In this document: one piece after another, positions 41,401-50,002 of the stretch
Layout: every line of letters starts with the position of its first letter
How positions within the stretch are numbered: the stretch's first letter is position 1
Origin: Neorhizobium galegae bv. officinalis
Lineage (GTDB): Bacteria > Pseudomonadota > Alphaproteobacteria > Rhizobiales > Rhizobiaceae
Assembly: GCA_000985875.1 (NCBI GenBank)
Contig: CCRI01000006.1
Location: forward strand, 1-64,000
Direction: 5' to 3'
Length of the DNA stretch: 64,000 nt
Position numbers and translations under genes: made by a program
Notes under the pieces: generated by a model
The model's database searches: none
Seen by the model: the letters and a program-made list of their open reading frames with translations, nothing else
What the model was told of the DNA's origin: nothing

Positions 41401-42193
41401 CACGCGCTCAGTGCTCGACCGGCCGGCAAGGCTCGGCATCCTGGCGGCGCCCCTTTCAGGCGGCGTGATCGGGCGCTTCGATCGCGGTCCGGCTACGGAG
41501 ATCGAGCTGTTTTTCGGCGGCTTGTCGTCGGTTGACGAGCAGGCGGTACTGAATGGCGAAAACCGTATTGCGGTGAAGGCACGGAACGGCACCTGGGAAG
41601 TGGTCGGCTTTGCTTCAGCGGAAGAGGTCAGCCCGAATCGCTGGGCGCTGTCGAACCTGTTGCGCGGCCTGGCGGGGACCGAGGATGCCATGTTGGCAGG
41701 CGCCGCGGCCGGTGCAGCCGTCGTCGTGCTCGACGAGGCCGTTGTGCCGCTGGGACTGTCGGCGGAGGAGCGCGGCCTGGCATTGAACTGGCTGGCGGAG
41801 AGCCTGGGGCAGGCGGGAGGACGTTCCGGGCCGCATGGATTTGCGGGAGGCCTGCGCGCCGAGACGCCGCTTTCGCCGGTACATTTCCGGGGCGAGCGGC
41901 AGGTCGGCGGCGATGCCCGGCTCACCTGGGTGAGGCGCGGCAGGGTCGAGGCGGACAATTGGGACGGGATCGAGATCCCGCTGGACGAGCCGGAGGAACG
42001 CTACCGGCTCGAGTTGCTGGACGGAACCATTGTCAGGCGCTCGGTCGAGGTAACAGAGCCCGCTTTCACCTATCCGGCGGCCGACGAGATTGCCGATTTC
42101 GGCGGTATCCGATCGAGCCTTTCGTTGCGGGTCCGGCAGATGGGACGGGCGGTTCCGCTCGGGGTCCCGGCCGAGGCGGTCGTTGTATTCTAG
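38402..42193 (+). CDS. GTA gp15 tail-fibre protein with TIM-barrel-like domain
   Basis: The 1263-residue protein starts MATILFQAAGAALGSVFGPV and has the GTA gp15 layout. The N-terminal hub part has INRIYGTARIGGTLIWATRF. A glycoside-hydrolase TIM-barrel-like domain follows (GFILGSELRGLTQLRDEAGT; TYGADWSEYFGYHPQDGSGE; FTELGCPAVDKGANQPNVF). The C-terminus is a phage-tail_3 / receptor-binding region. It is the largest GTA gene and likely the adsorption protein. Preceded by GCGAGGTATTTCC. It follows the strong terminator of the upstream gap, so it may need its own promoter. Confidence 0.92.
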   Translation: MATILFQAAGAALGSVFGPVGAIIGRAAGALAGSMVDRALIGGSGATISGPRLATARIPGADEGTAINRIYGTARIGGTLIWATRFEEEVTRERSGGKATSGPRVETFRYFANLAVGLCEGPVAGVRRVWADGRELDLTAIEMRVYRGDGEQLPDPLIEAKQGEGNAPAYRGLAYVVFERLPLDSFGNRIPLLQFEVLRPVGRLEEQIRAVTIIPGATEHGYATVPVTEKTGEGSARILNRHTLASGTDWQASLDELQALCPNLERVALVVSWFGTDLRAGHCRIVPGVEVPERWEESAEWSVAGMSRGGAHLVSQLSGPAFGGTPSDASVAQAVVDLKARGLKVYLYPFVMMDIPPGNGRPDPYGGVEQAAFPWRGRITCFPLSADKTADARAQVEAFSAGSEGYRRMVLHCAGLAAATGGVDGFILGSELRGLTQLRDEAGTFPFVQELVRLAADVRAIVGPQTKLTYGADWSEYFGYHPQDGSGEVHFHLDPLWASADIDAVGIDNYMPLGDWRDEDLAADNPDGFRLADDGQAMAAQIAAGEGFDWYYASNADRRRRVRSPISDGLLGKPWVFRYKDLLGWWSNRHHDRVDGAETVMPTAWIPGMKPIWFTELGCPAVDKGANQPNVFIDPKSAESALPYFSSGGRSDSMQRRFLEAHHGWWQGGAPPAGMVDPDHVFVWTWDARPVPAFPGDLSAWSDGGNWRTGHWLNGRLGGTTLADAIAAILTEHGFEDFDVSEVSGDLTGYVQGEVTSARALLEPLIEVFQVDVAEDGGRLRFRSRLTASLAAKDIAVIADIEDEPLWSENRGHDSDFAAEAVLTSYNPSLDYEQAGVRSRRARAESQRILSYDLPAVLPEETSLGAVEMLLRTHRVARRSLSFALSPADITVEPGDAVRLALPDAAGPEGTFIVERIEEGAARRIEARHHAPLAPLNYAAGEGRRNGGSAVSDAFAPVLHFLDLPRFTPGEAAGFARVAGFCRPWRRITLSSSVTTEGYRTRSVLDRPARLGILAAPLSGGVIGRFDRGPATEIELFFGGLSSVDEQAVLNGENRIAVKARNGTWEVVGFASAEEVSPNRWALSNLLRGLAGTEDAMLAGAAAGAAVVVLDEAVVPLGLSAEERGLALNWLAESLGQAGGRSGPHGFAGGLRAETPLSPVHFRGERQVGGDARLTWVRRGRVEADNWDGIEIPLDEPEERYRLELLDGTIVRRSVEVTEPAFTYPAADEIADFGGIRSSLSLRVRQMGRAVPLGVPAEAVVVF

Positions 42194-42213
42194 GTTGAAC
42201 AAGGAGATGACAA

Positions 42214-42426
42214 ATGGATGGCATGAAGGCGTGGTATCAGTCGAAGACGGTCTGGGGCGGGTTGATTGCGGTCGTCGCCTCGCTTCTGCAAGTCACTGGA
42301 ATTCAGCTCGGAGCAGATGTCCAGGCGGACCTCGCAGAGCTTGCGGTGACGCTGGCGGGGGCTGCCGGCGGGTTTTTCGCGATCTACGGTCGTATCGCGG
42401 CCCAGACCGGAATCAGGGGAAAATAG
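42214..42426 (+). CDS. small holin-like membrane protein
   Basis: The 70-residue protein begins MDGMKAWYQSKTVWGGLIAV, with hydrophobic segments at about 13-27 and 45-60 (VTLAGAAGGFFAIYGRIA). WYQSKTVWGG-type proteins of this size are frequent beside phage and GTA lysis genes and are annotated as hypothetical or holin-like. It follows gp15 by 20 bases in the same direction. AACAAGGAGATGACAA precedes the ATG. The holin role is inferred from size and topology only. Confidence 0.65.
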   Translation: MDGMKAWYQSKTVWGGLIAVVASLLQVTGIQLGADVQADLAELAVTLAGAAGGFFAIYGRIAAQTGIRGK

Positions 42427-42543
42427 CCGCATGAAGGAAAGCATTACGGACCATTCATTTGCCATTCAGCCGCCTTTGGCTACATAATCCATCACATGCT
42501 TTGGACATGAATCCTGTTTGTCTTGTGAGTGGAAATTGTAACC

Positions 42544-42810
42544 ATGGCGCGACTGCCAATCATCGCGATACTGACCGCCGGCCTTGCCGGTTTCGCCGGC
42601 TTTTTGCCGGAAAAGGTCGGTGCGCGTGATTATCTCGTCCTCGTCGCAGGCGATTGCGGCTCGGCGGCGTCTCGCGTGGTTCGGGAAACCGGCGGCCAGC
42701 TTCTTTCCGCTCAGCCCTCCTCCGATGGCCAGACCTGTGTCGTGACGGTGCTCGTCCAAGGCGATGGCAATCAAAGACCGCGCAAGGTAACCGTCAGGGT
42801 TCCGATGTAA
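42544..42810 (+). CDS. feuN: small periplasmic protein, probable FeuN
   Basis: The 88-residue protein has an N-terminal signal segment (MARLPIIAILTAGLAGFAGF, then a cut near VGA). A short soluble part carries two Cys (AGDCGSA and GQTCVV) that could form a disulfide. It lies 50 bases upstream of the FeuP-like regulator on the same strand. In Sinorhizobium, FeuN is a small periplasmic protein encoded beside feuPQ that restrains the FeuQ sensor. The name rests on position, size and export signal, not on a sequence search. ATG 42529 is an alternative start. Confidence 0.6.
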   Translation: MARLPIIAILTAGLAGFAGFLPEKVGARDYLVLVAGDCGSAASRVVRETGGQLLSAQPSSDGQTCVVTVLVQGDGNQRPRKVTVRVPM

Positions 42811-42859
42811 GGCGGCTCCGGCGGCGATCAGCCGCCGGGCATCATTCGAGGGGCGGTGA

Positions 42860-43531
42860 ATGCGCATTCTGGTGGTCGAAGACGATGTCAATCTCAACCG
42901 GCAGCTTTCCGAGGCCCTGAAGGAGTCGGGTTATGTGGTCGACCAGGCCTTCGATGGCGAGGAAGGCCATTATCTGGGCGAAACCGAGCCTTATGACGCG
43001 GTGATCCTGGATATCGGCCTGCCGGTCATGGATGGCATCACCGTCGTCGAGAAATGGCGTGCCGGAGGGAAGGGCATGCCGGTTCTGATGCTGACCGCCC
43101 GCGACCGCTGGAGCGACAAGGTGGCAGGCATCGATGCCGGTGCCGACGACTATGTCGCAAAACCCTTCCATGTGGAGGAAGTGCTGGCCCGCGTTCGGGC
43201 GCTGATCCGCCGGGCGGCGGGGCATTCTTCCTCCGAAATCGTCTGCGGGCCCGTGCGGCTCGATACCAAGGCTTCCAAGGCGAGCGTCGAAGGCGTCGCC
43301 CTGAAGCTCACCTCGCACGAATTCAGGCTGCTGTCCTACCTGATGCATCACATGGGGCAGGTCGTTTCCCGCACCGAGCTTGTGGAGCATATGTATGACC
43401 AGGATTTCGACCGCGATTCCAATACGATCGAAGTTTTCGTGGGCCGGCTTCGCAAGAAGCTCGGTGTCGACCTCATCGAGACGGTCCGCGGACTCGGCTA
43501 CAGGATGCAAGCGCCAAACGATGCGCCCTAA
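42860..43531 (+). CDS. feuP: OmpR-type response regulator FeuP
   Basis: The 223-residue protein has a receiver (MRILVVEDDVNLNRQLSEAL; VILDIGLPVMDG with the phospho-Asp in LDIG, about residue 51; TARDRWSDKVAGIDAGADDY; KPF) and a winged helix (LTSHEFRLLSYLMHH; ...RLRKKLGVDLIETVRGLGYR). It pairs with the FeuQ-like kinase that overlaps its end. Rhizobial FeuP controls genes for cyclic glucan export and symbiosis. The ATG follows GAGGGGCGGTGA. Confidence 0.85.
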   Translation: MRILVVEDDVNLNRQLSEALKESGYVVDQAFDGEEGHYLGETEPYDAVILDIGLPVMDGITVVEKWRAGGKGMPVLMLTARDRWSDKVAGIDAGADDYVAKPFHVEEVLARVRALIRRAAGHSSSEIVCGPVRLDTKASKASVEGVALKLTSHEFRLLSYLMHHMGQVVSRTELVEHMYDQDFDRDSNTIEVFVGRLRKKLGVDLIETVRGLGYRMQAPNDAP

Positions 43532-44945
43532 ATTCCGGATGATCGGACCAAGATCGCTGACTGCCCGCGTGCTGCTTCTGGCCACGTTGTGGTCAGCACT
43601 GGCTCTGGTCGTCATTTCGATCGTCATCTCGCAGCTCTACCGGCAATCGGCCGAACGTGCCTTTACCGATCTCCTGCGCGCCCAGCTTTACAACGTCATC
43701 AACTCGATCACGATCGGTGACGACAACAAGCTCGCCGGCAGCCCTCAGCTCGGCGACCTGCGCTTCTCGCAGCCCGAGACCGGCTGGTACTGGATCATCG
43801 AGCCGCTCGGCACCTTTGCGGCGACGCCGCTGTCATCTTCCTCACTCGGCACCTCGAACATCAGCGTTCCGTCGATCCTGGCGGTACCTTTCAACAATCG
43901 CTACGAGCGCTTTTACCCCGCGATCGACGCCTACAAGAACCATGTCCTGGTCGCTGAGACCGAGGTCGTGCTCGACGGCGAAGGCCGCGCCGCGCGCTTC
44001 CGCGTGTCGGGCAATCTCGCGGTTGTCGAGGAGGATATCCAGGCCTTTACCCGCAGTCTCTATATAGCCCTTGCCGTCTTCGGTTTCGGCAGCCTGGTCG
44101 TCAACGGCCTGGCGATCCTTTACGGGCTGCAGCCGCTCGATGGCGCACGGCGCTCGCTCGAAAGGGTGCGGCGCGGCGAGGCGGAGCGGCTGGAAGGCGA
44201 GTTTCCGCGCGAAATCATGCCGCTTGCCAGCGATATCAACGCGCTGATCGAAAGCAACCGCCGCATCGTCGAACGCGCACGCATGCAGGTCGGCAATCTA
44301 GCCCATTCGCTGAAGACGCCGATCGCGGTCCTGCTCAACGAATCGCGTGCCGTCGAAAAGGTGCAGTCGGACATGGTGCGGTCGCAGGCGGAGGGAATGC
44401 AGGCGCAAGTGCAATCCTACCTGAACCGCGCGCGCATCGCCGCCCAGCGCGAATCGCTGCTTGCCCGGACCGAGCTCGAGCCGGTGCTGGAACGCCTGGT
44501 CAGGGTGATGCGGCGGCTCAATCCGGAAAAGGAATTCCACCTGTCGGTCTTTCCGCCGGGCGTGGCGCTTGCCATGGAACAGCAGGACGTCGAGGAAACC
44601 ATCGGCAACCTGCTCGAGAATGCCGCGCGCTTCTGCGAGACCGGCGTATGGATCACCGCTACGCCGACATCAGGCCCTCAATCCGGCGAAGGCGAAACCG
44701 TGCGGCGCTCCTGGGTCGAGGTCGCCGTCGAGGACGACGGTCCGGGGCTGGAGCCGGATCAGATCCGCGAGGCGATGAAACGCGGCAGGCGCCTCGACGA
44801 GAGCAAGCCGGGCGCCGGCCTCGGACTGTCGATCGTGCGCGAGATCACCGGCGAGTATCAAGGTTCGGTCGAGTTGACGCGCGGGGCGCGGGGCGGCCTG
44901 AGGGCGCAACTTCTGCTTCCGGGCATCGCCAAGGAAGCCCCGTGA
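43521..44945 (+). CDS. feuQ: sensor histidine kinase FeuQ
   Basis: The 474-residue kinase has two membrane helices (about 12-38 and 177-200) flanking a periplasmic sensor of ~140 residues, then HAMP, a HisKA-like box NLAHSLKTPIAVLLNESRAV (His about 262) and an ATPase domain (TIGNLLENAARFCE; GPGLEPDQI; GAGLGLSIVREITGEY). It resembles PhoQ-type sensors. It overlaps feuP by 11 bases; ATG 43539 is an alternative start. The small FeuN-like protein nearby is the expected periplasmic inhibitor. Signal unknown. Confidence 0.85.
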   Translation: MRPKFRMIGPRSLTARVLLLATLWSALALVVISIVISQLYRQSAERAFTDLLRAQLYNVINSITIGDDNKLAGSPQLGDLRFSQPETGWYWIIEPLGTFAATPLSSSSLGTSNISVPSILAVPFNNRYERFYPAIDAYKNHVLVAETEVVLDGEGRAARFRVSGNLAVVEEDIQAFTRSLYIALAVFGFGSLVVNGLAILYGLQPLDGARRSLERVRRGEAERLEGEFPREIMPLASDINALIESNRRIVERARMQVGNLAHSLKTPIAVLLNESRAVEKVQSDMVRSQAEGMQAQVQSYLNRARIAAQRESLLARTELEPVLERLVRVMRRLNPEKEFHLSVFPPGVALAMEQQDVEETIGNLLENAARFCETGVWITATPTSGPQSGEGETVRRSWVEVAVEDDGPGLEPDQIREAMKRGRRLDESKPGAGLGLSIVREITGEYQGSVELTRGARGGLRAQLLLPGIAKEAP

Positions 44946-45211
44946 TCGTCCGATATTGACAACACGGTCCTGCTTAACTGTGGCGTAAGGGCAACATCAG
45001 CCTATTCCCTGCTCTTGCTTATGGACGGATGGATCGCCTGCTATATCTTTGTCGGAAGAGACATTTCTATATGTCTGCTAATATGCTGGGAGACTGAAAG
45101 ATCGCCGGATTTGTGTGTTTTCCCAGTGACGCCATAATGATGCCATGTCGGGGCCGGAGCAGTCTCGGCAAGATTTCCGAAGAAAACGAGCCGCGACCGG
45201 TTTCCGACACG

Positions 45212-45646
45212 ATGCGATTATTGAGCCTTCGAAATACCGTTTCATCGCTTGTGGTTGCCGGCCTGCTGGCGGGCTGCGGCACGTCTTCGGGAGCGGGGAC
45301 CGGCGGCACGCGCGGCCTGCTGACACCGCGGCCCTCGCCATCCACATCCTATATTTCCGCGCTTCAGGGCGGCATCGTCGGCCGCACCGGCGCCACGCTC
45401 TCGTCAAGCGACCGATCCCGCGCCCTCGAGGCGGAATATCGCGCCTTGGAAGGGGCGGCCGGCGGCGAGGCCATCACCTGGAAGGGTGACGACGCGAACG
45501 GGCAGGTGATCGCCAACGCCCCCTATCAGGTGGGCACTCAGAACTGCCGCCAGTATCGCCATACGGTCACCATGAATGGCCGCGACGTGACGGCGCGGGG
45601 CGCCGCCTGCCGCAATTCCAACGGCACCTGGACGCCGCTCACCTGA
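45212..45646 (+). CDS. surface-antigen lipoprotein (17 kDa/RT0821-like)
   Basis: The 144-residue protein has a signal peptide with lipobox LLAGC (SLVVAGLLAGC, Cys about residue 22), so the N-terminus would be lipidated. The C-terminal ~70 residues carry ALEAEYRALEGAAGGEAITW and QNCRQYRHTVTMNGRDVTAR then GAACRNSNGTW, the pattern of the 'surface antigen / RT0821' domain of alphaproteobacteria. It lies alone between feuQ and ccmI. The start at 45212 (MRLLSLRN) precedes the signal peptide; the upstream in-frame ATG lies in a non-coding stretch. Confidence 0.8.
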   Translation: MRLLSLRNTVSSLVVAGLLAGCGTSSGAGTGGTRGLLTPRPSPSTSYISALQGGIVGRTGATLSSSDRSRALEAEYRALEGAAGGEAITWKGDDANGQVIANAPYQVGTQNCRQYRHTVTMNGRDVTARGAACRNSNGTWTPLT

Positions 45647-45794
45647 TTTCCTCTGCGGCTGTTTGACATGGGTCATGGTCGCCAAATCGGATCGGCCCCA
45701 TATGCAGGCTTGAACTTGCGGCCAAAGGCCTCAAATTCGCGTCAACGCCGGCTGCGCTGTTGGAAAGCGCGGGCCGTTGCAGTATTGGGCCACT

Positions 45795-46931
45795 ATGGTT
45801 TTATGGATCATCCTCGCAGCTCTGACGGCGGCCGTTGCGGCCATCCTCATCCTGCCTTTCGCCCGAGCCACCAAGACAGCATCTGCTGACCGTGCCGGAG
45901 AGGTCGCCGTCTATCGCGACCAGCTGGCCGAACTGGACCGCGACCGGGCTCAGGGCCTGATCAATGCAGAGGACGCAGAATACGCCCGCGCCGAAATCGG
46001 CCGCCGGCTGCTGGCCGCGGCCGGCGCCGGGGAGGGCAAGGAGATCGCCGCTCCCAAGGCGCGAAAATATGCGCTCGCGACCACTGTGGTCACGCTGGTT
46101 CCGCCCGTCGTCGGGCTCTGTCTTTACCTGGCGCTCGGCAATCCCGGGCTGCCGGACCAGCCGCTTGAAGCGCGGCTTGCCAATCCCGGCAACAACGTCG
46201 CGCTGCTGGTCGCGAAGGCGGAGCGGCATCTGGCGCAAAATCCCAATGACGGTGCCGGATGGGATCTGCTCGGCCCCATCTATTTCCGGTCCATGCGGCT
46301 TGGCGACGCCGAGATGGCCTATCGAAATGCGATCCGCATTCTTGGGCCAAGTCCCGTCCGGCTGGCCGGGCTCGGCGAAACGCTGGTCGCATCGAATGAC
46401 GGCATCGTCACCGAGGACGCGCGTTCCGCCTTCGAGCAGGCGGTGAAGCTCGATCCTGACAATCCGCGTTCACGTTTCTATCTCGGCCTCGGTTTCGAAC
46501 AGGCCGGCAGGGCGGCGGAGGCAAGGGCGCAGTTCGAGACGATTGCCAAGGGTTCGCCGGCTGATGCGCCGTGGATGCAGCTCGTCAATCAGCATATCGT
46601 CAAGAACGGCGGCACCATCGCGACGGGACAGCATACGGCGCAGGCGCCAGGCAATCCGAGCCAGGCGGATGTGGCCGCCGCAGCAAACATGTCGCAGGTC
46701 GATCGGCAGGCGATGATCCGCGGCATGGTCGACAGCCTTGCGGAACGGCTGAAACAGGACCCGAACAATCTCGAAGGCTGGGTGAGGCTGGTGCGCTCCT
46801 ATTCCGTGCTCGGCGACAAGTCCGGGGCCGAGGAGGCCCTGAAGAGCGGCCTCAAGCAGTTCCCGTCGTCAGGCGAGCTCGTGGCGCTCGCCAACGAGAT
46901 GGGGATCACCGTCGAAGGAGTGGCGCAATGA
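45795..46931 (+). CDS. ccmI: cytochrome c maturation protein CcmI (CycH)
   Basis: The 378-residue protein has two N-terminal membrane helices (about 3-20 and 94-115), the first followed by a cytoplasmic leucine-zipper-like loop ([20 protein letters not shown]), then periplasmic TPR repeats ([56 protein letters not shown]). It escorts apocytochrome c to the haem ligation machinery. The ATG at 45795 gives the right membrane start. It leads the conserved cycHJKL block and overlaps ccmE by four bases. Confidence 0.9.
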   Translation: MVLWIILAALTAAVAAILILPFARATKTASADRAGEVAVYRDQLAELDRDRAQGLINAEDAEYARAEIGRRLLAAAGAGEGKEIAAPKARKYALATTVVTLVPPVVGLCLYLALGNPGLPDQPLEARLANPGNNVALLVAKAERHLAQNPNDGAGWDLLGPIYFRSMRLGDAEMAYRNAIRILGPSPVRLAGLGETLVASNDGIVTEDARSAFEQAVKLDPDNPRSRFYLGLGFEQAGRAAEARAQFETIAKGSPADAPWMQLVNQHIVKNGGTIATGQHTAQAPGNPSQADVAAAANMSQVDRQAMIRGMVDSLAERLKQDPNNLEGWVRLVRSYSVLGDKSGAEEALKSGLKQFPSSGELVALANEMGITVEGVAQ

Positions 46932-47413
46932 CGCGCAAACAGAAACGGCTGGCGGTGATCGCGGGCGGCATGAGCTTCATCCTCGTCGCGGTGCTGCTCG
47001 TCATGTTCGCCTTCAGCCAGTCGGTCGCCTATTTCTTCATGCCGGCCGATCTTGCCAAGGCCGATGTCAAGCCCGGCACCCGCATCAGGCTCGGCGGGCT
47101 GGTTGCCGAAGGCTCGGTGAAGCGTGGCCAGGGTTCGACTGTGAGTTTTACCGTGACCGATGGAATCGGCAGCGTGCCGGTCACCTATACGGGCATCCTG
47201 CCGGACCTGTTTCGCGAAGGCCAGGGCGTGGTGACCGAAGGCGCGTTCGATGCGGCATCGCACGGTTTCGTGGCCGACAGCGTGCTCGCCAAGCATGACG
47301 AGAACTACATGCCCAGGGAAGTCGCCGACCGGCTGAAGGCGCAGGGCGTCTGGAACGAGGGCCAAGGCAACCAGAGCCAGCCCGATGGCGCCAAGGGGAC
47401 GGCAACCAGATGA
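46928..47413 (+). CDS. ccmE: cytochrome c maturation haem chaperone CcmE (CycJ)
   Basis: The 161-residue protein has a single N-terminal helix ([20 protein letters not shown]) and a periplasmic beta-barrel. The haem-binding [10 protein letters not shown] (His about 123) is the signature. [20 protein letters not shown] and [19 protein letters not shown] match the family. It carries haem from CcmC/CcmD to CcmF. The start at 46928 is fixed by overlap with the ccmI stop. Its own stop overlaps the ccmF ATG. Confidence 0.95.
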   Translation: MTRKQKRLAVIAGGMSFILVAVLLVMFAFSQSVAYFFMPADLAKADVKPGTRIRLGGLVAEGSVKRGQGSTVSFTVTDGIGSVPVTYTGILPDLFREGQGVVTEGAFDAASHGFVADSVLAKHDENYMPREVADRLKAQGVWNEGQGNQSQPDGAKGTATR

Positions 47414-49398
47414 TCATCGAGATCGGCCACTATGCACTCGTTCTGGCGCTCGCAACCGCGCTGGTCGTCTCGGTCCTGCCGGTTGTCGGCGCACGGCGCG
47501 GCGACGCGGCGATGATGGCGCTGGCGCCGACCGGGTCGCTGGTGCTCTTTGCGCTCGTCGCCTTTTCTTTCGGCGTGCTGACCTGGGCCTATGTCGTCTC
47601 GGATTTCTCGGTTGCGAACGTCTGGGAAAATTCCCATTCGCTGATGCCGGTGATCTACAAATATTCCGGCGTCTGGGGCAATCACGAAGGCTCTATGCTG
47701 CTCTGGCTGCTGATCCTGGTGTTCTTCAGTACGCTTGTCGCGGTCTTCGGCCGGAACCTGCCGGATACGCTGCGGGCCAATGTATTGGCCGTTCAGGCCT
47801 GGATCTCGACCGCCTTCCTGTTCTTCATCCTGCTCACCTCCAATCCGTTCCTCCGCCTCGATCCGGCGCCGGCCGAAGGGCAGGATCTGAATCCCGTGCT
47901 ACAGGATCTCGGTCTCGCCGTGCATCCACCGCTGCTCTATCTCGGTTATGTCGGCTTCTCAGTTTGCTTCTCGTTTGCGGTCGCGGCGCTGATGGAAGGC
48001 CGCATCGATGCCGCCTGGGCCCGCTGGGTGCGGCCGTGGACACTCGCCGCCTGGACCTTCCTGACCGCCGGCATCGCCATGGGTTCCTACTGGGCCTATT
48101 ACGAGCTCGGCTGGGGCGGCTGGTGGTTCTGGGATCCGGTCGAGAACGCCTCCTTCATGCCCTGGCTCGCCGGCACGGCGCTCCTGCATTCGGCGCTGGT
48201 CATGGAAAAGCGTGAGGCGCTGAAGATCTGGACCGTGCTCCTGGCGATCATGACCTTCTCGCTGTCGCTGCTCGGCACCTTCCTGGTGCGCTCCGGCGTG
48301 CTGACCTCGGTGCATTCGTTTGCGACCGATCCGACCCGCGGCATCTTCATTCTCTGCATCCTCGGCATCTTCATCGGGGGCGCCTTCGTGCTGTTCGCCT
48401 GGCGGGCGCCGATGTTGAAGGCGGGCGGCATTTTCGCGCCGATCTCGCGCGAAGGCGCGCTGGTGCTCAACAACCTGATCCTGACGGTGGCCACCGCGAC
48501 CGTGCTGACCGGCACGCTCTATCCGCTCGTCCTCGAAACGCTGACCGGCGAAAAGATTTCCGTCGGCGCGCCGTTCTTCAACATGACCTTCGGCCTGCTG
48601 ATGCTGCCGCTCCTGGTCGCCGTGCCGTTCGGGCCGGTGCTTGCCTGGAAGCGTGGCGATCTCCTGGGTGCCCTGCAGCGGCTCTATGTCTTCGCGGGTC
48701 TGGCGCTGGCTGCGGGACTTATCTTCTTCTATATCCAGAACGGCGGACCGGTTCTGGCGATCTTCGGCCTGGTGCTGGGTTTCTGGGGCATGATCGGCGC
48801 GTTTGCCGACCTCTGGTATCGCGGCAATTTTGCCAAGGTCGGGCTGTCGGTCGGCCTGAGACGGCTGGCCGGCCTGCCGCGTTCGGTGTTCGGCACGGCG
48901 ATCGCCCATTTCGGCCTCGGCGTCACGGTGCTCGGCATTTTCGCGGCGACGACCTTCGGCACCGAGACGGTGGTCGAGATGAAGCAGGGCGCTTCCGTCG
49001 ATGTCGGCGGTTATTCGCTGACCTATGACGGCCTGCGCGACGCGGTCGGCCCGAACTATACCGAACAGCGCGGACATTTCGCCGTCAGCCGCGGCGGCGT
49101 CCAGGTGGCGGACGTCTGGTCGTCGAAGCGGCTCTATACGGCGCGGCGCATGCCGACGACGGAGGCCGGCATCCTTACCTTCGGGCTCAGCCAGCTCTAT
49201 GTCTCGCTCGGCGATGCGATGGAAAGCGGCGGCATGGTCGTGCGCATCTGGTGGAAGCCGTTCATCCTCTGCATCTGGGGCGGCGCGCTGGTGATGATGG
49301 TCGGCGGGTTTGTGTCGCTGTCGGATCGGAGACTCAGGGTGGGGGCGCCGAGCCGGAAGGCGAAGCCGGTCAAGGCGACGCTGGAGGCGGCGGAGTGA
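47410..49398 (+). CDS. ccmF: haem lyase subunit CcmF (CycK)
   Basis: The 662-residue integral membrane protein has ~14 helices and the periplasmic WWD domain, [20 protein letters not shown] followed by ENASFMPW (about residues 225-250). His residues flank it (SMLLWLL and [10 protein letters not shown]). It attaches haem from CcmE to apocytochrome c together with CcmH and CcmI. It overlaps ccmE and ccmH by four and one bases. Confidence 0.95.
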   Translation: MIIEIGHYALVLALATALVVSVLPVVGARRGDAAMMALAPTGSLVLFALVAFSFGVLTWAYVVSDFSVANVWENSHSLMPVIYKYSGVWGNHEGSMLLWLLILVFFSTLVAVFGRNLPDTLRANVLAVQAWISTAFLFFILLTSNPFLRLDPAPAEGQDLNPVLQDLGLAVHPPLLYLGYVGFSVCFSFAVAALMEGRIDAAWARWVRPWTLAAWTFLTAGIAMGSYWAYYELGWGGWWFWDPVENASFMPWLAGTALLHSALVMEKREALKIWTVLLAIMTFSLSLLGTFLVRSGVLTSVHSFATDPTRGIFILCILGIFIGGAFVLFAWRAPMLKAGGIFAPISREGALVLNNLILTVATATVLTGTLYPLVLETLTGEKISVGAPFFNMTFGLLMLPLLVAVPFGPVLAWKRGDLLGALQRLYVFAGLALAAGLIFFYIQNGGPVLAIFGLVLGFWGMIGAFADLWYRGNFAKVGLSVGLRRLAGLPRSVFGTAIAHFGLGVTVLGIFAATTFGTETVVEMKQGASVDVGGYSLTYDGLRDAVGPNYTEQRGHFAVSRGGVQVADVWSSKRLYTARRMPTTEAGILTFGLSQLYVSLGDAMESGGMVVRIWWKPFILCIWGGALVMMVGGFVSLSDRRLRVGAPSRKAKPVKATLEAAE

Positions 49399-49868
49399 TG
49401 GCGAACTCACGCACGTTCTGGGTCGCTCTTGCAATGATCCTGGCGCTCCTCGCCCCCCTCCCGGCCTTTGCCGTCAATCCCGACGAAGTGCTCTCCAACC
49501 CCATGCTCGAACAGCGCGCCCGAAATCTTTCGGCGCAGTTGCGCTGCATGGTGTGCCAGAACCAGTCGATCGACGACTCCAACGCGGAGCTTGCCCGCGA
49601 CCTGCGCGTGCTTGTGCGCGAGCGGCTGGCGAACGGCGATACGGACGAGCAGGTGATCGACTACGTCGTGTCGCGCTACGGCGAATTCGTGCTGCTGAAA
49701 CCGCGTCTCAGTGCTAAGACGATCATCCTCTGGGCAACGCCCGTTCTGCTACTGCTGGTCGGTGCAATCGCCATCCTGGTCTTCGTCCGCACCCGTCCAA
49801 GCCAACGCGCGGTTGCGGCGCTGACCACCGAGGAGCAGGCGCGTATCGAAGAACTTCTGAAAAAATAG
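49398..49868 (+). CDS. ccmH: cytochrome c maturation thiol oxidoreductase CcmH (CycL)
   Basis: The 156-residue protein has a signal helix ([13 protein letters not shown]), the redox motif LRCMVCQ (residues 48-54, Cys 50 and 53) and a C-terminal membrane helix ([20 protein letters not shown]). It keeps the apocytochrome CXXCH thiols reduced for haem ligation. It overlaps the ccmF stop by one base (TGATG). The start at 49398 precedes the signal peptide. It closes the cycHJKL block, which is followed by degP. Confidence 0.95.
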   Translation: MANSRTFWVALAMILALLAPLPAFAVNPDEVLSNPMLEQRARNLSAQLRCMVCQNQSIDDSNAELARDLRVLVRERLANGDTDEQVIDYVVSRYGEFVLLKPRLSAKTIILWATPVLLLLVGAIAILVFVRTRPSQRAVAALTTEEQARIEELLKK

Positions 49869-50002
49869 CCGTTCGTCAAACATTACCAATATTTCATTCG
49901 TCCGCCACCTGCAGTTAACCTGCGAGCGCCTATATCTCTCCTCATCCACCGCTTGGCTGACCTCCAGCCAAAATGACTGAAGAGAAGAAGGTAGCTTAAA
50001 AC

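Larger units (their letters stand above)
23040..42426 (+). mobile_element. RcGTA-like gene transfer agent cluster with inserted cargo
   Basis: Head and tail genes run in the conserved order of Rhodobacter-type gene transfer agents: terminase, portal, prohead protease, capsid, g6-g8, major tail, g10-g15. Integrase, excision, replication and lysogeny genes are absent, which separates it from an ordinary prophage. GTAs package random host DNA and do not spread as phages. Non-GTA cargo (lysozyme, Dabb, two toxin-antitoxin-like pairs, MFS) and repeats sit between the genes. The boundaries given are those of the genes, not of an integration event; no attachment sites were seen. Confidence 0.85.

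Noticed and set aside
23040..42426. Active temperate prophage
   Set aside because: No integrase, repressor, replication genes or att sites; gene order is that of a GTA.
47959..49434. 491-residue open frame antisense to ccmF
   Set aside because: Charged Arg/Glu/Gln-rich shadow of a membrane protein gene, no domain.
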